64,000 bases of DNA. Origin: Methylocella sp. (GTDB taxonomy: Bacteria; Pseudomonadota; Alphaproteobacteria; Rhizobiales; Beijerinckiaceae). Shown piece by piece: positions 36,503 through 44,729 of this stretch; positions within the stretch are counted from its first letter, which is position 1; each line of letters opens with the position of its first letter. Location of the stretch: contig JBBCGG010000001.1 of assembly GCA_037200525.1 (NCBI GenBank), positions 1,468,501 to 1,532,500 on the forward strand, read 5' to 3'. A program made the translations under genes and the position numbers. The notes beneath the pieces were generated by a model. It saw only the letters and a list, made by a program, of their open reading frames with translations. It was not told the origin of the DNA and made no database searches.

Positions 36503-37168
36503 TCAGGACGGTCTCGACGAGCTGGCCCGCTTGCCAGCTTTGTTGCGCCGGATCTCCACCAACGCGAACTCGCTATTAAGCGCAAAGCGAGTGAAAAACT
36601 CCTGAACGTGCTGAAGGTCGTCGCGCGTCATATTGGCGAAGAGCCTATCATTGACGGATCGCACCAACGGGGTCACATCGCGCACGATCTCTTCGCCTTG
36701 CGACGACAAACTCACGAGTACGCCGCGTCGATCTTCACAGTTCGGACGTTTGTCCAGCAGACCGAGCCTGATCAAGCGTCCGACCTCCGTTGTCACATGC
36801 GTAGGCGCCAGATGCACATGCGTGGCGAGCTTCCCGATGCTGACGCCCAGCGTTCCCTGCGTGTAAGCGGTGCCCATCAGAACTGCGAATTGGGGACTTG
36901 TCAGTCCCATTGCGCGTCCGAAGGCCTCGCGGCAAGCCTGAAGCCGGCCAAGGACGAGCACCATCAGGTAGAGCGTCTCGCGCAGCGAGTCGTCGCGCCC
37001 ATTCGCCAGGAGGGACTCGTTGGATATCGTCAGCGGCGGCGCAAATGGCGTAGGCGCGCCGCCGCTGCGCGCCCGTGATTCTGAGGGAGGGACCGTTTTT
37101 TGCTTGCGACTACCCAAGTCGTCACCATGGCTTTTCGTATAGCTTCCTCGCCGCTTTGAAGGCGGCAT
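36503..37168 (-). CDS. MarR family transcriptional regulator
   Basis: A 221-residue MarR-type protein with a basic N-terminal extension (about 60 residues) and the winged-helix core GLTSPQFAVLMGTAYTQ, SIGKLATHVHLAPTHVTTEVGRLIRLGLLDKRPNCEDRRGVLVSLS. ATG 37168 follows AAGGAA and is preferred to 37198. It is divergent from the two-component monooxygenase operon and a perfect palindrome lies in the shared promoter region, so it probably controls those genes in response to an aromatic ligand. Confidence 0.85.
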   Translation of the reverse strand: MPPSKRRGSYTKSHGDDLGSRKQKTVPPSESRARSGGAPTPFAPPLTISNESLLANGRDDSLRETLYLMVLVLGRLQACREAFGRAMGLTSPQFAVLMGTAYTQGTLGVSIGKLATHVHLAPTHVTTEVGRLIRLGLLDKRPNCEDRRGVLVSLSSQGEEIVRDVTPLVRSVNDRLFANMTRDDLQHVQEFFTRFALNSEFALVEIRRNKAGKRASSSRPS

Positions 37169-37232
37169 CGTGCATTCCTTATAGTTCCGCGCGCTCAACG
37201 TCCAAGAGGCACCGTGCCGACGCCAGCTTTTT

Positions 37233-37251
37233 TATATGTACAATACATATA
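37233..37251. promoter_or_regulatory. MarR-type operator in the divergent promoter
   Basis: A perfect palindrome TATATGTA-CAA-TACATATA between the MarR gene (start 37168) and the monooxygenase gene (start 37317). Its AT-rich symmetry and position are as expected for a MarR site overlapping both promoters. Confidence 0.55.
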
Positions 37252-37316
37252 TAATTATTGTATCTAAATGCTAACTTTGACCGTTTTCGCCGTTGATCGC
37301 CTTCCCGGAGAACCAA

Positions 37317-38810
37317 ATGACAGCCGCCGCCTCCACGATGCCCGCTCAAGCGCCACGCCCGGCCAGTCTTCGAACAGGTGAAGAATATCTGAGAAGCCTG
37401 AATGATGGCCGCGCCGTGTTCTTTGACGGCGAAAGGGTGAAGAACGTTGCAACTCACCCTGCCTTCGCGGGAGCGGCGGCATCATCCGCTCGCCTCTTTG
37501 ACATAGCGGCCGACCCGGCCATGCGTGAACGCATGACTGTGACCTCGCCGACGGGAGCGCAGACTCTACGCGCTTATCAAATTCCGAGGACACCCGCAGA
37601 TCTTCGCGCCAAGCGGCTTGCGTCGGAAACATGGTCGGAAGCTTCATTTGGCCTCATCGGCCGTTCCCCCGATCATGTGGCCGGGTTTTTCGTCGGCTAC
37701 GCGGCCGTCCCAGAAGTGTTTGCAGCCGGAGGCAAGGGGTTCGCCGAAAACGTCGTCGCTTTCTATGAGCATCTACGCGACAACCATCTGTGGGCGACAT
37801 ATGCAATCGTCCCGCCGCAAATTGATCGATCGAAACCGGCGCACAAGCAAAGCGATCCAACCCTATATGCCGGCGTTGTGAAAGAGACGGACGGCGGCAT
37901 CGTAATTTCAGGCGCGCAGCAACTCGCAACTGCAGGTCTCTATTCCGACTTCCTTTATCTCAGCTGCATCCATCCGCTCCAAGCCGGCGACGAGAACTAT
38001 GCGATAGGCGTTGCAATTCCCATGAATGCGGAGGGCCTTCGTCTGTATCCGCGTCGGCCTTTCGCCGCGCAAGTCGACAATAGTTTCGATCATCCACTCT
38101 CGAGCCGGTTCGACGAGTCCGACTGCTTTGTCGTGTTGGAGAACGTTACAGTTCCTTGGGAGCGGGTCTTCATATACCGGAACATCGAGGTCTGCAGGGA
38201 TCAATGGTGGAAGACGCCATCCCATTCCTATGGAAACCTCCAGGCGCAGGCGCGCTACGCCACGAAACTCCGCTTCATGATCGGGCTTGCCAAGCGGATG
38301 AATGAAATGACTGGAAATGACGCTCTGCCTCCCGTCATGGTTCAGATGGGCGAGTTGGCGGCCTTGGTTTCGATTGTCGAGACGATGCTTGAGGCGCAGG
38401 AAACTAAAGCGACGATCGACGACAAGGGCGTCGTCTGGCCGTGCAAACAAGCTCTCTATGCGGTCATGTCCCTGCAATCGGAAATCAATCCGCGCATGGT
38501 GGAGATCGTCCGCGAATTGACAGGTGCAGCAATGCTCACGCTCCCGTCTTCTATCAAAGACCTCGATAGCGATCTGACATCACCGGATATCGAACGCTTT
38601 ATGGGGTCGGATTCGACAGGCGCCCGCGAAAGGATTGCGCTGATGCGAATGGCATGGGACTTTATTGGCTCCGAATTCGGCAGCCGTCACCAACAATATG
38701 AGAAATTCTATGGTGGAGCGTCCTTCCTCGTGAAGCAGAACATGTTTCGCAGCTTTGACTTTAAACGCGCCACGGCGCTCGTCGACAGGGCGCTTGCGCT
38801 TCCAGCGTAG
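37317..38810 (+). CDS. HpaB-type FADH2-dependent aromatic monooxygenase
   Basis: A 497-residue oxygenase component of the 4-hydroxyphenylacetate 3-monooxygenase (HpaB)/chlorophenol monooxygenase family (acyl-CoA-dehydrogenase fold). It has LRTGEEYLRSLNDGRAVFFDGERVKNVATHPAF, RDNHLWATYAIVPPQIDRSK, GAQQLATAGLYSDFLYLS, VPWERVFIYRN and an IVRELTGAAMLTLPSS C-terminal block. GGAG precedes ATG 37317. It needs reduced flavin from the reductase encoded next. The substrate is likely a phenolic or N-heterocyclic ring; regiospecificity cannot be judged. Confidence 0.87.
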   Translation: MTAAASTMPAQAPRPASLRTGEEYLRSLNDGRAVFFDGERVKNVATHPAFAGAAASSARLFDIAADPAMRERMTVTSPTGAQTLRAYQIPRTPADLRAKRLASETWSEASFGLIGRSPDHVAGFFVGYAAVPEVFAAGGKGFAENVVAFYEHLRDNHLWATYAIVPPQIDRSKPAHKQSDPTLYAGVVKETDGGIVISGAQQLATAGLYSDFLYLSCIHPLQAGDENYAIGVAIPMNAEGLRLYPRRPFAAQVDNSFDHPLSSRFDESDCFVVLENVTVPWERVFIYRNIEVCRDQWWKTPSHSYGNLQAQARYATKLRFMIGLAKRMNEMTGNDALPPVMVQMGELAALVSIVETMLEAQETKATIDDKGVVWPCKQALYAVMSLQSEINPRMVEIVRELTGAAMLTLPSSIKDLDSDLTSPDIERFMGSDSTGARERIALMRMAWDFIGSEFGSRHQQYEKFYGGASFLVKQNMFRSFDFKRATALVDRALALPA

Positions 38811-38851
38811 CTTTGTTCCCGCCGCCACAGCATTCTGGATTGAGCGAGACA

Positions 38852-39406
38852 ATGAGTTCATCGGATGCGCTCCCGCTAGTCTCAGCCCGCGATTTCCGCG
38901 ATGCTGTGGGCCTTTTCCCGACGGGCGTTGCGATCGTCACTGCGACTAGCGCTTCGGGCGATCGGCTTGGGGCGACCGTCAGCTCCTTCTCCTCCGTCTC
39001 GCTTGAGCCTCCCCTTGTCTCCTTTAACCTTTCAAAGGCGGCGAAGTCGTTCGACGAATGGGCGTCCGCAGCCTGCTTTGCAGTCAACCTTCTGTCGGAA
39101 AATCAAGACGACCTATCAACGAGATTCGCTCGCTCGATGACCGACAAGTGGGGTGGCATAACGCCGCTGCAAGGGAAGATGATTGAAGCGCCCCTCCTTG
39201 AGGGAGCCCTGGCGTGGCTTGAATGCAGCAAATTCGCGCAATATGAAGGAGGTGACCACCTCATAATATTAGGTCGCATTCTCATACTGACGCGCAATCA
39301 ACGGGCGAGCGAGAGGCCGCTCGTATTCTTCAAGAGTCGCTATCACCGCCTGGATGCCGACCGCGCAAGGCTTCAAGAAAACGCAATGTGGCTGCACGGC
39401 TGGTGA
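38852..39406 (+). CDS. HpaC-type flavin reductase
   Basis: A 184-residue flavin reductase of the DIM6/NTAB (HpaC) family: FRDAVGLFPTGVAIVTA, GATVSSFSSVSLEPPLVSFNLSK, FAVNLLSENQDDLSTRFA and WLECSKFAQYEGGDHLIILGRI. It supplies FADH2 or FMNH2 to the HpaB-type oxygenase upstream (gap 41 bases). ATG 38852 is used; the upstream TTG/ATG alternatives add a proline-rich stretch not seen in the family. Confidence 0.87.
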   Translation: MSSSDALPLVSARDFRDAVGLFPTGVAIVTATSASGDRLGATVSSFSSVSLEPPLVSFNLSKAAKSFDEWASAACFAVNLLSENQDDLSTRFARSMTDKWGGITPLQGKMIEAPLLEGALAWLECSKFAQYEGGDHLIILGRILILTRNQRASERPLVFFKSRYHRLDADRARLQENAMWLHGW

Positions 39407-40040
39407 CAATTCGGAGGAGCCTTTGACTCAGCCGGCTCCGCCCAGAGCGATGCGCGTCACCAGCCAAACCTCGTTGTTGAACCGCTCGTCCGGTGAAATC
39501 ACCTGACCAAATCTTCCCTCACAACGAGAAAATCATGCACTCAGTCGCTGTGCAGCGTCGGGGGTGGCCATGACCTCATCTGCGTTCATAGATCGGATAC
39601 TCGGCTGGCGCGCCGCGCCTCGGTTATCCTATTTTGCGGACGCAGCCGGTGCCCTCGCCGTAAAGCGTAGGAAACAGGTGTACATGGAACGATGCGCGTC
39701 ATGCCGTGGCGTATCTCCACGAAAAGCCGTCGTGGCCGCCAAACGCTTTCCTACGATACACTTTCCTACGATTTTACAGAGGCTCACCAACGAGATGCGA
39801 TTCTGCACGACGTAATCGTACGCCCCGGCATCAGGGGCTTGGCCCCTCGACGAAGGAAGCGTTTACATTCTCACAGGATTTCGGTTGTTTTACCGGATTT
39901 TGATTAAGTTGATTATTTGATTAAATCATTGGTTCTTTGGGGAAAAAATCTCTGCGTTAGGGAGTGTCCGGTCGATAGGTGATGCGCCGCGCCTCTAAAC
40001 AAACCCCCTACCCGCCGCACGCTGCGCCTGAGAATCGGGG
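39407..40040. other. Junction region with short repeats, no recognised gene
   Basis: About 630 bases between the catabolic cluster and the integrative-element primase. Short frames (for example 39564-39815) show no family. The 9-mer TTTCCTACG occurs at about 39747 and 39762 as near-tandem copies, with an inverted copy (CGTAGGAAA) at about 39666. This may include the left boundary of the element. Confidence 0.4.
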
Positions 40041-40147
40041 TGACGGCAGGTAACGGCAGGTCCTCCCGTTTGGGACGTATCGCGCGCCCGCGCATTCGCG
40101 CGCGCGTGAACGGCTGAAACAGAAACGCCTGCCGTTACCTGCCGTCA
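40041..40147. repeat. Long inverted repeat, possible replication origin
   Basis: Perfect 20-bp arms at 40041-40060 and 40128-40147, each made of two direct copies of ACGGCAGGT(A). The 67-base centre is GC-rich with CGCGCG runs. The right arm overlaps the primase stop codon. Iteron-like repeats beside a P4-type primase/helicase are what an element-encoded origin looks like, but the function is inferred. Confidence 0.55.
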
Positions 40148-41716
40148 ATACAGGTCGCAGTGTTCGCCCCGCTCGGTAAGCTTCAATCGCACCCCCAAGA
40201 AAGTGCGCGTGCCGTCACGGTCCTTGCTCGGCTGGAATCCTCGGTTTTCAAGTTTTTCAAACAGCTGTTTTTGGCTGCCGACGAACTCGCCGCCGCGTTC
40301 GGCCCACGCCTTCCAGCTGGCGAACAATTGCGCCCTGGGCGTTCGATAATTAGCGTTCAGCTCACAGCACTCGTCGAGCCATGTCGCCAAGGTATCCTCG
40401 GCCTCCAAATAGTCGTTGGTCGCGCCACTCACAGCCGCTGGCCGATCGAGGCCTTCCTCACACCATTTCCGCGCGCCTTCGATCGCCCATGCGAGAATTC
40501 CGCACCATTCTTCCTTGAGCTTTTCCGGCAAACGCCGGTCTTGTTCATCCTGAGGGATCGACACCGCGAAAGGAATCAAGTGAAACCGACGCCGGATGCT
40601 TTCGTCGACGCCGCGTAAGCCCGGCTTATGATTGCCCGTCACAAACAATTTGAATGTTGGCGCGAAGTCGAAAAAATCCTGGCGCATGAACCGCGCCGAA
40701 ATCGGATCGCCGCCAGTCAGCGCTTTCACCTTGGCTTCCGCCCACTTTCGGCCTTCCTCGGTTTCACTTGCCGAGACAAAGCGGGCGCCCGCAAACCCGG
40801 CGAGATCGGTCGGATGACCCGACTGATGCGTAGCGACAAAGGTTTCCATTGGGGCGATGCGTGCATAGCTCCCCAGAATTCCGTTCATCGCCCCGAGCAA
40901 AACGCCCTTGCCATTTCCGCCGGTTCCAAAGCCGAAGAAAAGCGCATGCTCGCGAATCGAGCCGGTCAGACAGTAGCCAAACATCTTTTGAATGTAGTCG
41001 ATCAATTCCTGATCTTTATCGAATATCTGATCGAGGAACGCCAAGAATTTGGGACAGTCTCCGCCGGGGCCCACGGCGGTCGTTTTCATGCAGAAGTCAT
41101 CCAGACGATGCGGCCGGATTGAGCCGCTCTTAAGATCCACGACTCCCTCCGGCGTGTTTAGCGCCCAAATGTCGGAATCCCACTGCTCGGTCGTCGCTGC
41201 GAGCCGGCGGTCCGATCGCGCCAGGGTCTCGATCGCTGCAATTGATCGTTTGGCGCATAAGCGCGTCCGAACCCCAGGCTTTGCGTTTTCAGTCGCCAGT
41301 CGGACCTGCTTGCGAATGCGGTCAAAAATCAACAGCGTTTTCTCAGGTTGCCACCGGCCGCCGCTGTAGACCATCCACCGGCTCCAGCTGGCCACGTAGC
41401 GAAAATGCGCGCCGTGCTCGGCGAAAAGCAAAGCCTGCCCATCCTCGGTCAGTGCGCCCGAACTCGCGACCTCGACGTTCACGTCGCGATGCGCCCTCCG
41501 CGCCGCGGCGTCTGCTTCGGGGGCGTCAGCGTCATCCAAGTCGGTTATTCCGACGATGGGCTGCGTCTTCTCCGCATTCATGCGGAAGGAAGACGCGTCA
41601 CCGTGGCCCTCCGGCGAAGTTCCGGGAAACGAGCGAATTGTTATGCCGTCCAGTCTCCCCGGAGCCGGAGCGCGATTATTGCCTGGAAGAAATTGTGGAA
41701 TTTCTGGATCGCTCAT
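40145..41716 (-). CDS. P4-family (D5-type) phage/plasmid primase-helicase
   Basis: A 523-residue protein with the D5/P4 helicase domain: HFRYVASWSRWMVYSGGRWQPEKT, Walker A GFGTGGNGKGVLLGAM, RFVSASETEEGRKWAEAKVKALTGGDPISARFM, and the sensor region FKLFVTGNHKPGLRGVDESIRRRFHLIPF. It is typical of satellite phages and integrative elements that replicate transiently. Its ATG overlaps the upstream small gene's TGA (ATGA). The N-terminal primase domain found in larger P4 alpha proteins is not evident. Confidence 0.88.
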   Translation of the reverse strand: MSDPEIPQFLPGNNRAPAPGRLDGITIRSFPGTSPEGHGDASSFRMNAEKTQPIVGITDLDDADAPEADAAARRAHRDVNVEVASSGALTEDGQALLFAEHGAHFRYVASWSRWMVYSGGRWQPEKTLLIFDRIRKQVRLATENAKPGVRTRLCAKRSIAAIETLARSDRRLAATTEQWDSDIWALNTPEGVVDLKSGSIRPHRLDDFCMKTTAVGPGGDCPKFLAFLDQIFDKDQELIDYIQKMFGYCLTGSIREHALFFGFGTGGNGKGVLLGAMNGILGSYARIAPMETFVATHQSGHPTDLAGFAGARFVSASETEEGRKWAEAKVKALTGGDPISARFMRQDFFDFAPTFKLFVTGNHKPGLRGVDESIRRRFHLIPFAVSIPQDEQDRRLPEKLKEEWCGILAWAIEGARKWCEEGLDRPAAVSGATNDYLEAEDTLATWLDECCELNANYRTPRAQLFASWKAWAERGGEFVGSQKQLFEKLENRGFQPSKDRDGTRTFLGVRLKLTERGEHCDLY

Positions 41717-42000
41717 CTGCCGCCTCCGCCGGGCTGAGCCGTTACGTGATGAAGGTCCATGATCTCGTTAATAAGGAGCGCCGTCGCTCTCATCCCTTCG
41801 ACGGCGTGGCTGGCGTGATGCGATGCCGCCTCGTCGTCGTTGATCTCGAGCGAGCCAAGCATCAGTTTTATGTGAGCCATGCAAAGGGAGCCGATCCGCC
41901 AGGCGCTGTCCCTTGACAGCGCGAGGCGTTGTTCCTCGGTTGGCGATCCCGGTTCGGCGCGGGGTACGGTTCTTTCAGTCAGATCCAAGGCGCACCTCAA
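41713..42000 (-). CDS. Small hypothetical element protein
   Basis: A 95-residue frame of unknown function: EQRLALSRDSAWRIGSLCMAHIKLMLGSLEI in the middle, then a short acidic/His stretch. It overlaps the primase start (ATGA) and the upstream gene's end, so it belongs to a tightly packed operon. The start is TTG 42000 or a TTG further in; an internal ATG at MAHIKL would give about 55 residues. No family is recognised. Confidence 0.55.
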   Translation of the reverse strand: MRCALDLTERTVPRAEPGSPTEEQRLALSRDSAWRIGSLCMAHIKLMLGSLEINDDEAASHHASHAVEGMRATALLINEIMDLHHVTAQPGGGGR

Positions 42001-42544
42001 GCCCCTGCGGCATCTCCGCGCTTTCGACGACTTGGAAAAGTGCGCGCGACGCTATCGGTTCTCCCGTCATTGCAGGGTACCGTTCTGTCCCAACTCTGCT
42101 CACCAAAAGGGGTAAGCTAGGGCGGCGTTTGCCGATCAAGTTGGTCCAATCAACCTCGAACCTTTCGCGCGTCTCGACGATGAGGACGTGCTGTCGCAGC
42201 ATCGCGGCGCCTGCCGCGGCGGCGGCGTAAAGCGCGACGGCCGGCGCTGACGATATGACGGCAGCCGCACCGATTTTGTCCAAAACAGCCTCGACAGATT
42301 TCCGATGAAACGCAGTCAAGCCAAGCGCCGCGTCGCGATCGTCGCCAAAAAGGACAACCGTCGGCCAATCGAATTTAGGAGCAAATGCTCCGGCGTTCTG
42401 GAGGACCGTCACAAATGAGATTTTCTCATCGCGGACGCCGGCGTAAATTGGGAGCAAATGCGGCGCGTGGGAACGGCAGAACTCGATCGCTGCATCAAGC
42501 TGTCGCCGCCAGCAACGATCACGGAGTGCGCTTGCATCGCTCAT
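41975..42544 (-). CDS. Hypothetical element protein
   Basis: A 189-residue protein with no recognised domain. It has alternating hydrophobic strands and an Ala-rich helix (SSAPAVALYAAAAAGAAMLRQHVLIVE), giving an alpha/beta impression. Its ATG overlaps the AlpA-like gene's stop (ATGA). The position between an AlpA-like protein and the primase is typical of element accessory genes. Confidence 0.6.
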   Translation of the reverse strand: MSDASALRDRCWRRQLDAAIEFCRSHAPHLLPIYAGVRDEKISFVTVLQNAGAFAPKFDWPTVVLFGDDRDAALGLTAFHRKSVEAVLDKIGAAAVISSAPAVALYAAAAAGAAMLRQHVLIVETRERFEVDWTNLIGKRRPSLPLLVSRVGTERYPAMTGEPIASRALFQVVESAEMPQGLEVRLGSD

Positions 42545-42753
42545 CGCGCATTCTCCGAAGTGCTGCGTCGCCGCGAGCTACTTATCCAAGCTTCGATGTC
42601 AGCCAAATCATAGCGAACCGAGCGTCCTAATTTTAAATAGGCTGGTCCCGTGCCGCTCAGGCGCATTTTATCGAGGGTGTTTTTCCTCAGCCCGCACATT
42701 TGCGCGGCCGCGATGGTGGTGAGTAATAGCCGCACGTGTTCCGTTGGTTTCAT
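42541..42753 (-). CDS. AlpA-like helix-turn-helix (excisionase-type) protein
   Basis: A 70-residue MerR/AlpA-type DNA-binding protein: LLTTIAAAQMCGLRKNTLDKMRLSGTGPAYLKLGRSVRYDLADIEAWISSSRR. Such proteins regulate integrase expression or act as recombination directionality factors in P4-like elements. First gene of the operon leading to the primase. Confidence 0.82.
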   Translation of the reverse strand: MKPTEHVRLLLTTIAAAQMCGLRKNTLDKMRLSGTGPAYLKLGRSVRYDLADIEAWISSSRRRSTSENAR

Positions 42754-42875
42754 TGTCGCCGCTCTTCTTCAAAGAGATCTCGCAATGCGAGAGCGGCTGT
42801 CAGATTGACGACGATTTCTGCGGGGTAAACAACCGGCGTTGCTTTTGATGGCGATACTGTACTGTGTCGCCAAAT

Positions 42876-43496
42876 TTAGCTGGAACGTTGTACGGTACCG
42901 CCAGTTTTCCCACGCGGCTTCCAGCCTTCTACAGTCGGCAATTGCTTGCGAATCGCCTCTCGCGCTTTCTCCAGCGATCCGTATGGGAGCCGTTGATCGA
43001 GCGCGGCAAGCGCGGCCTGCGTGCGCTCTGCGATTTCATTTGCGGTCCCGCAGGCATTTCCGTTGCGCTTCGGGTTTAGTTTCCACAATGCGTTTGCGTA
43101 AGTGGCAATGACGGGAAGGCGCTGCTTGGCGATCTTGTCTCTCGTGCTACGCCCGTTGGCCGTTTGTTGCCTTTTTGCCAGTTTTTGGCGGCGTTCCATG
43201 AAGGGGCTCGTCCGGCTTAAATTCCCAAGCATGTGGGCTGTAAGCATAACTGTTTCGAGATTCGAGAGAATGAGAGTTTGGGTATTAAGGTCAGGCCCCT
43301 GAGAAACATGATTGATGACCGCCAAGACAGCTTTGGAGAATTTTTCACAGCAATTCCTGAGTTTTTCTTTTTCATCTTCTGTCCCATTATTATCGGTGTA
43401 CCATTGCGCTGCCTCAGCAACCATATCATACTTTAGTCGCGCTAATTTACTTCCCGCCCGGTTGCGATCGCCAAGGGCGCTACGTCGTTCAATCAT
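42876..43496 (-). CDS. Hypothetical element protein, helical
   Basis: A 206-residue, mostly helical and basic protein starting MIERRSALGDRNRAGSKLARLKYDMVAEAAQWY. It contains NNGTEDEKEKLRNCCEKFSKAVLAVINHVSQ and a C-terminal Lys/Arg-rich end (PRGKTGGTVQRSS). No family is recognised. ATG 43496 is preferred because the longer frame runs into the decayed integrase. It could be an element regulator or DNA-binding protein. Confidence 0.55.
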   Translation of the reverse strand: MIERRSALGDRNRAGSKLARLKYDMVAEAAQWYTDNNGTEDEKEKLRNCCEKFSKAVLAVINHVSQGPDLNTQTLILSNLETVMLTAHMLGNLSRTSPFMERRQKLAKRQQTANGRSTRDKIAKQRLPVIATYANALWKLNPKRNGNACGTANEIAERTQAALAALDQRLPYGSLEKAREAIRKQLPTVEGWKPRGKTGGTVQRSS

Positions 43497-43559
43497 CTGC
43501 CGCCCCTTCCGCCCTTTGCGTCGTCGCGTTTCCCTCTCTGGTGGCCGCGATGGTTGCGT

Positions 43560-44020
43560 TGATCGAATCGGCTGCGCGACCAAGAGGAATTGGAGGCGAA
43601 GTGGCTAGATCGAACAGTGGTTTGCATTTCAGTGTGAGCGAGGAGCTTGCCTCTGACCGGAAGTCCGAAACGACGCGCGGCGGATGCGAATGCGTGCCGC
43701 AAATCAGGCAGCCTCGCGCAATTCAACTCCGCCCGCTCACGCACGCCGGTCCAAACCTTATCAATGGCGACAAAAGGCGCGTCAGCAAGCGGCACTGCGA
43801 TGACCTGGGGATTATCCGCAGGGCGCGGAAGTTCGCCCAGTATGGCCGTTGCCGGCCAGCTTATATAAATGATTTTCTCTCTGATTTTCTTGTCGAAAAG
43901 ATGGAGCGCTCGCCACTTGAAATCGGCGCTCGACCATCGCAGGCTCATGATTTCGCTGCGGCGGCAACCCGTGAGCGCTAGAAGCCGAATCGCGGCTACA
44001 TGTGAATAGTTCCCTCTGCG
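43560..44020 (-). pseudogene. Truncated tyrosine integrase remnant
   Basis: The minus strand encodes the catalytic-domain part of a second tyrosine recombinase: HVAAIRLLALTGCRRSEIMSLRW (with the first catalytic Arg), then ARLPDLRHAFASAARRFGLPVRGKLLAHTEMQTTV. The N-terminal half, a normal catalytic His before DLRH and the final Tyr box are missing, so it is decayed. It indicates an earlier integration event at this place. Confidence 0.65.
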
Positions 44021-44032
44021 AGCGCGGAGCCA

Positions 44033-44200
44033 TCACAGGACCTCGCCGGAGTCATAGGCGGAGGTAGACGAGTGCTTGCTGGCATTTATGAAGTCATTGA
44101 GATCGGCACGTCCATAGACAATTCGACCGGCGAATTTTACACATTTGGGCCTTTTCCCGTCAATCTATGCTTCCCAGCGAGGGTACACATAGGACGTACA
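44033..44200 (-). pseudogene. Frameshifted AlpA-like remnant
   Basis: On the minus strand KHRLTGKGPNV in one frame continues, after a frameshift near 44135, as VKFAGRIVYGRADLNDFINASKHSSTSAYDSGE in another. Together they spell the C-terminal half of an AlpA-type DNA-binding protein. It neighbours the integrase remnant and is likely from the same older element. Confidence 0.55.
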
Positions 44201-44345
44201 CATTGATATGTAACGCGCGGATAGCTAGCAGGTCGTTTGAAATTTGAGGCCATTGACACGCGCGCTCGCGCGGCCTCGACCTCTCTCCTATGCTTAGCGC
44301 AAAGCAGGGCTGCGATATCCACCCAGACGTTAAATTCTTCACGTC

Positions 44346-44729
44346 TGGACGGACCTGCTCTCCACGGAAAGTGTCGTCGCGATCTCGATGGCCTTATCGG
44401 CAGGGAAACCGGGTATAGCGCCTATATTTTATATCCGAGGGATGTGGGTAATGCCGGCCGGACCTAAAGACGACAAGCGTCCCGCCAGTGAAAATCGTCT
44501 TCAATGTCCGCGCGACCCGCTAGCGCTCGATCGCAACCGGTCAAGTCGAAGACAAGAACGAAGCCGGCAAACACGCCAGCGCCGCCAATCTGGGACGGCT
44601 AGGCGCGCTGCGCCAGCGAAGGGCGGTTCTTACAAAACCACCGCGCACTGACGGAAACTGTTGAATTTGCTAAGCCCCCGTACGACACCTACGCCCAGAT
44701 AGGCGCTTCCACCCAAGAAAATCGCGATT
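44346..44729. other. Intergenic, no recognised gene
   Basis: Between the older element remnants and the intact integrase stop I see no gene, RNA or repeat that can be supported. Short open frames are low-complexity Arg/Ser/Ala readings. Confidence 0.35.

Noticed and set aside
36488-37078. Plus-strand frame of 196 residues
   Set aside because: Lies antisense over the MarR gene, which has a clear domain and ribosome site.
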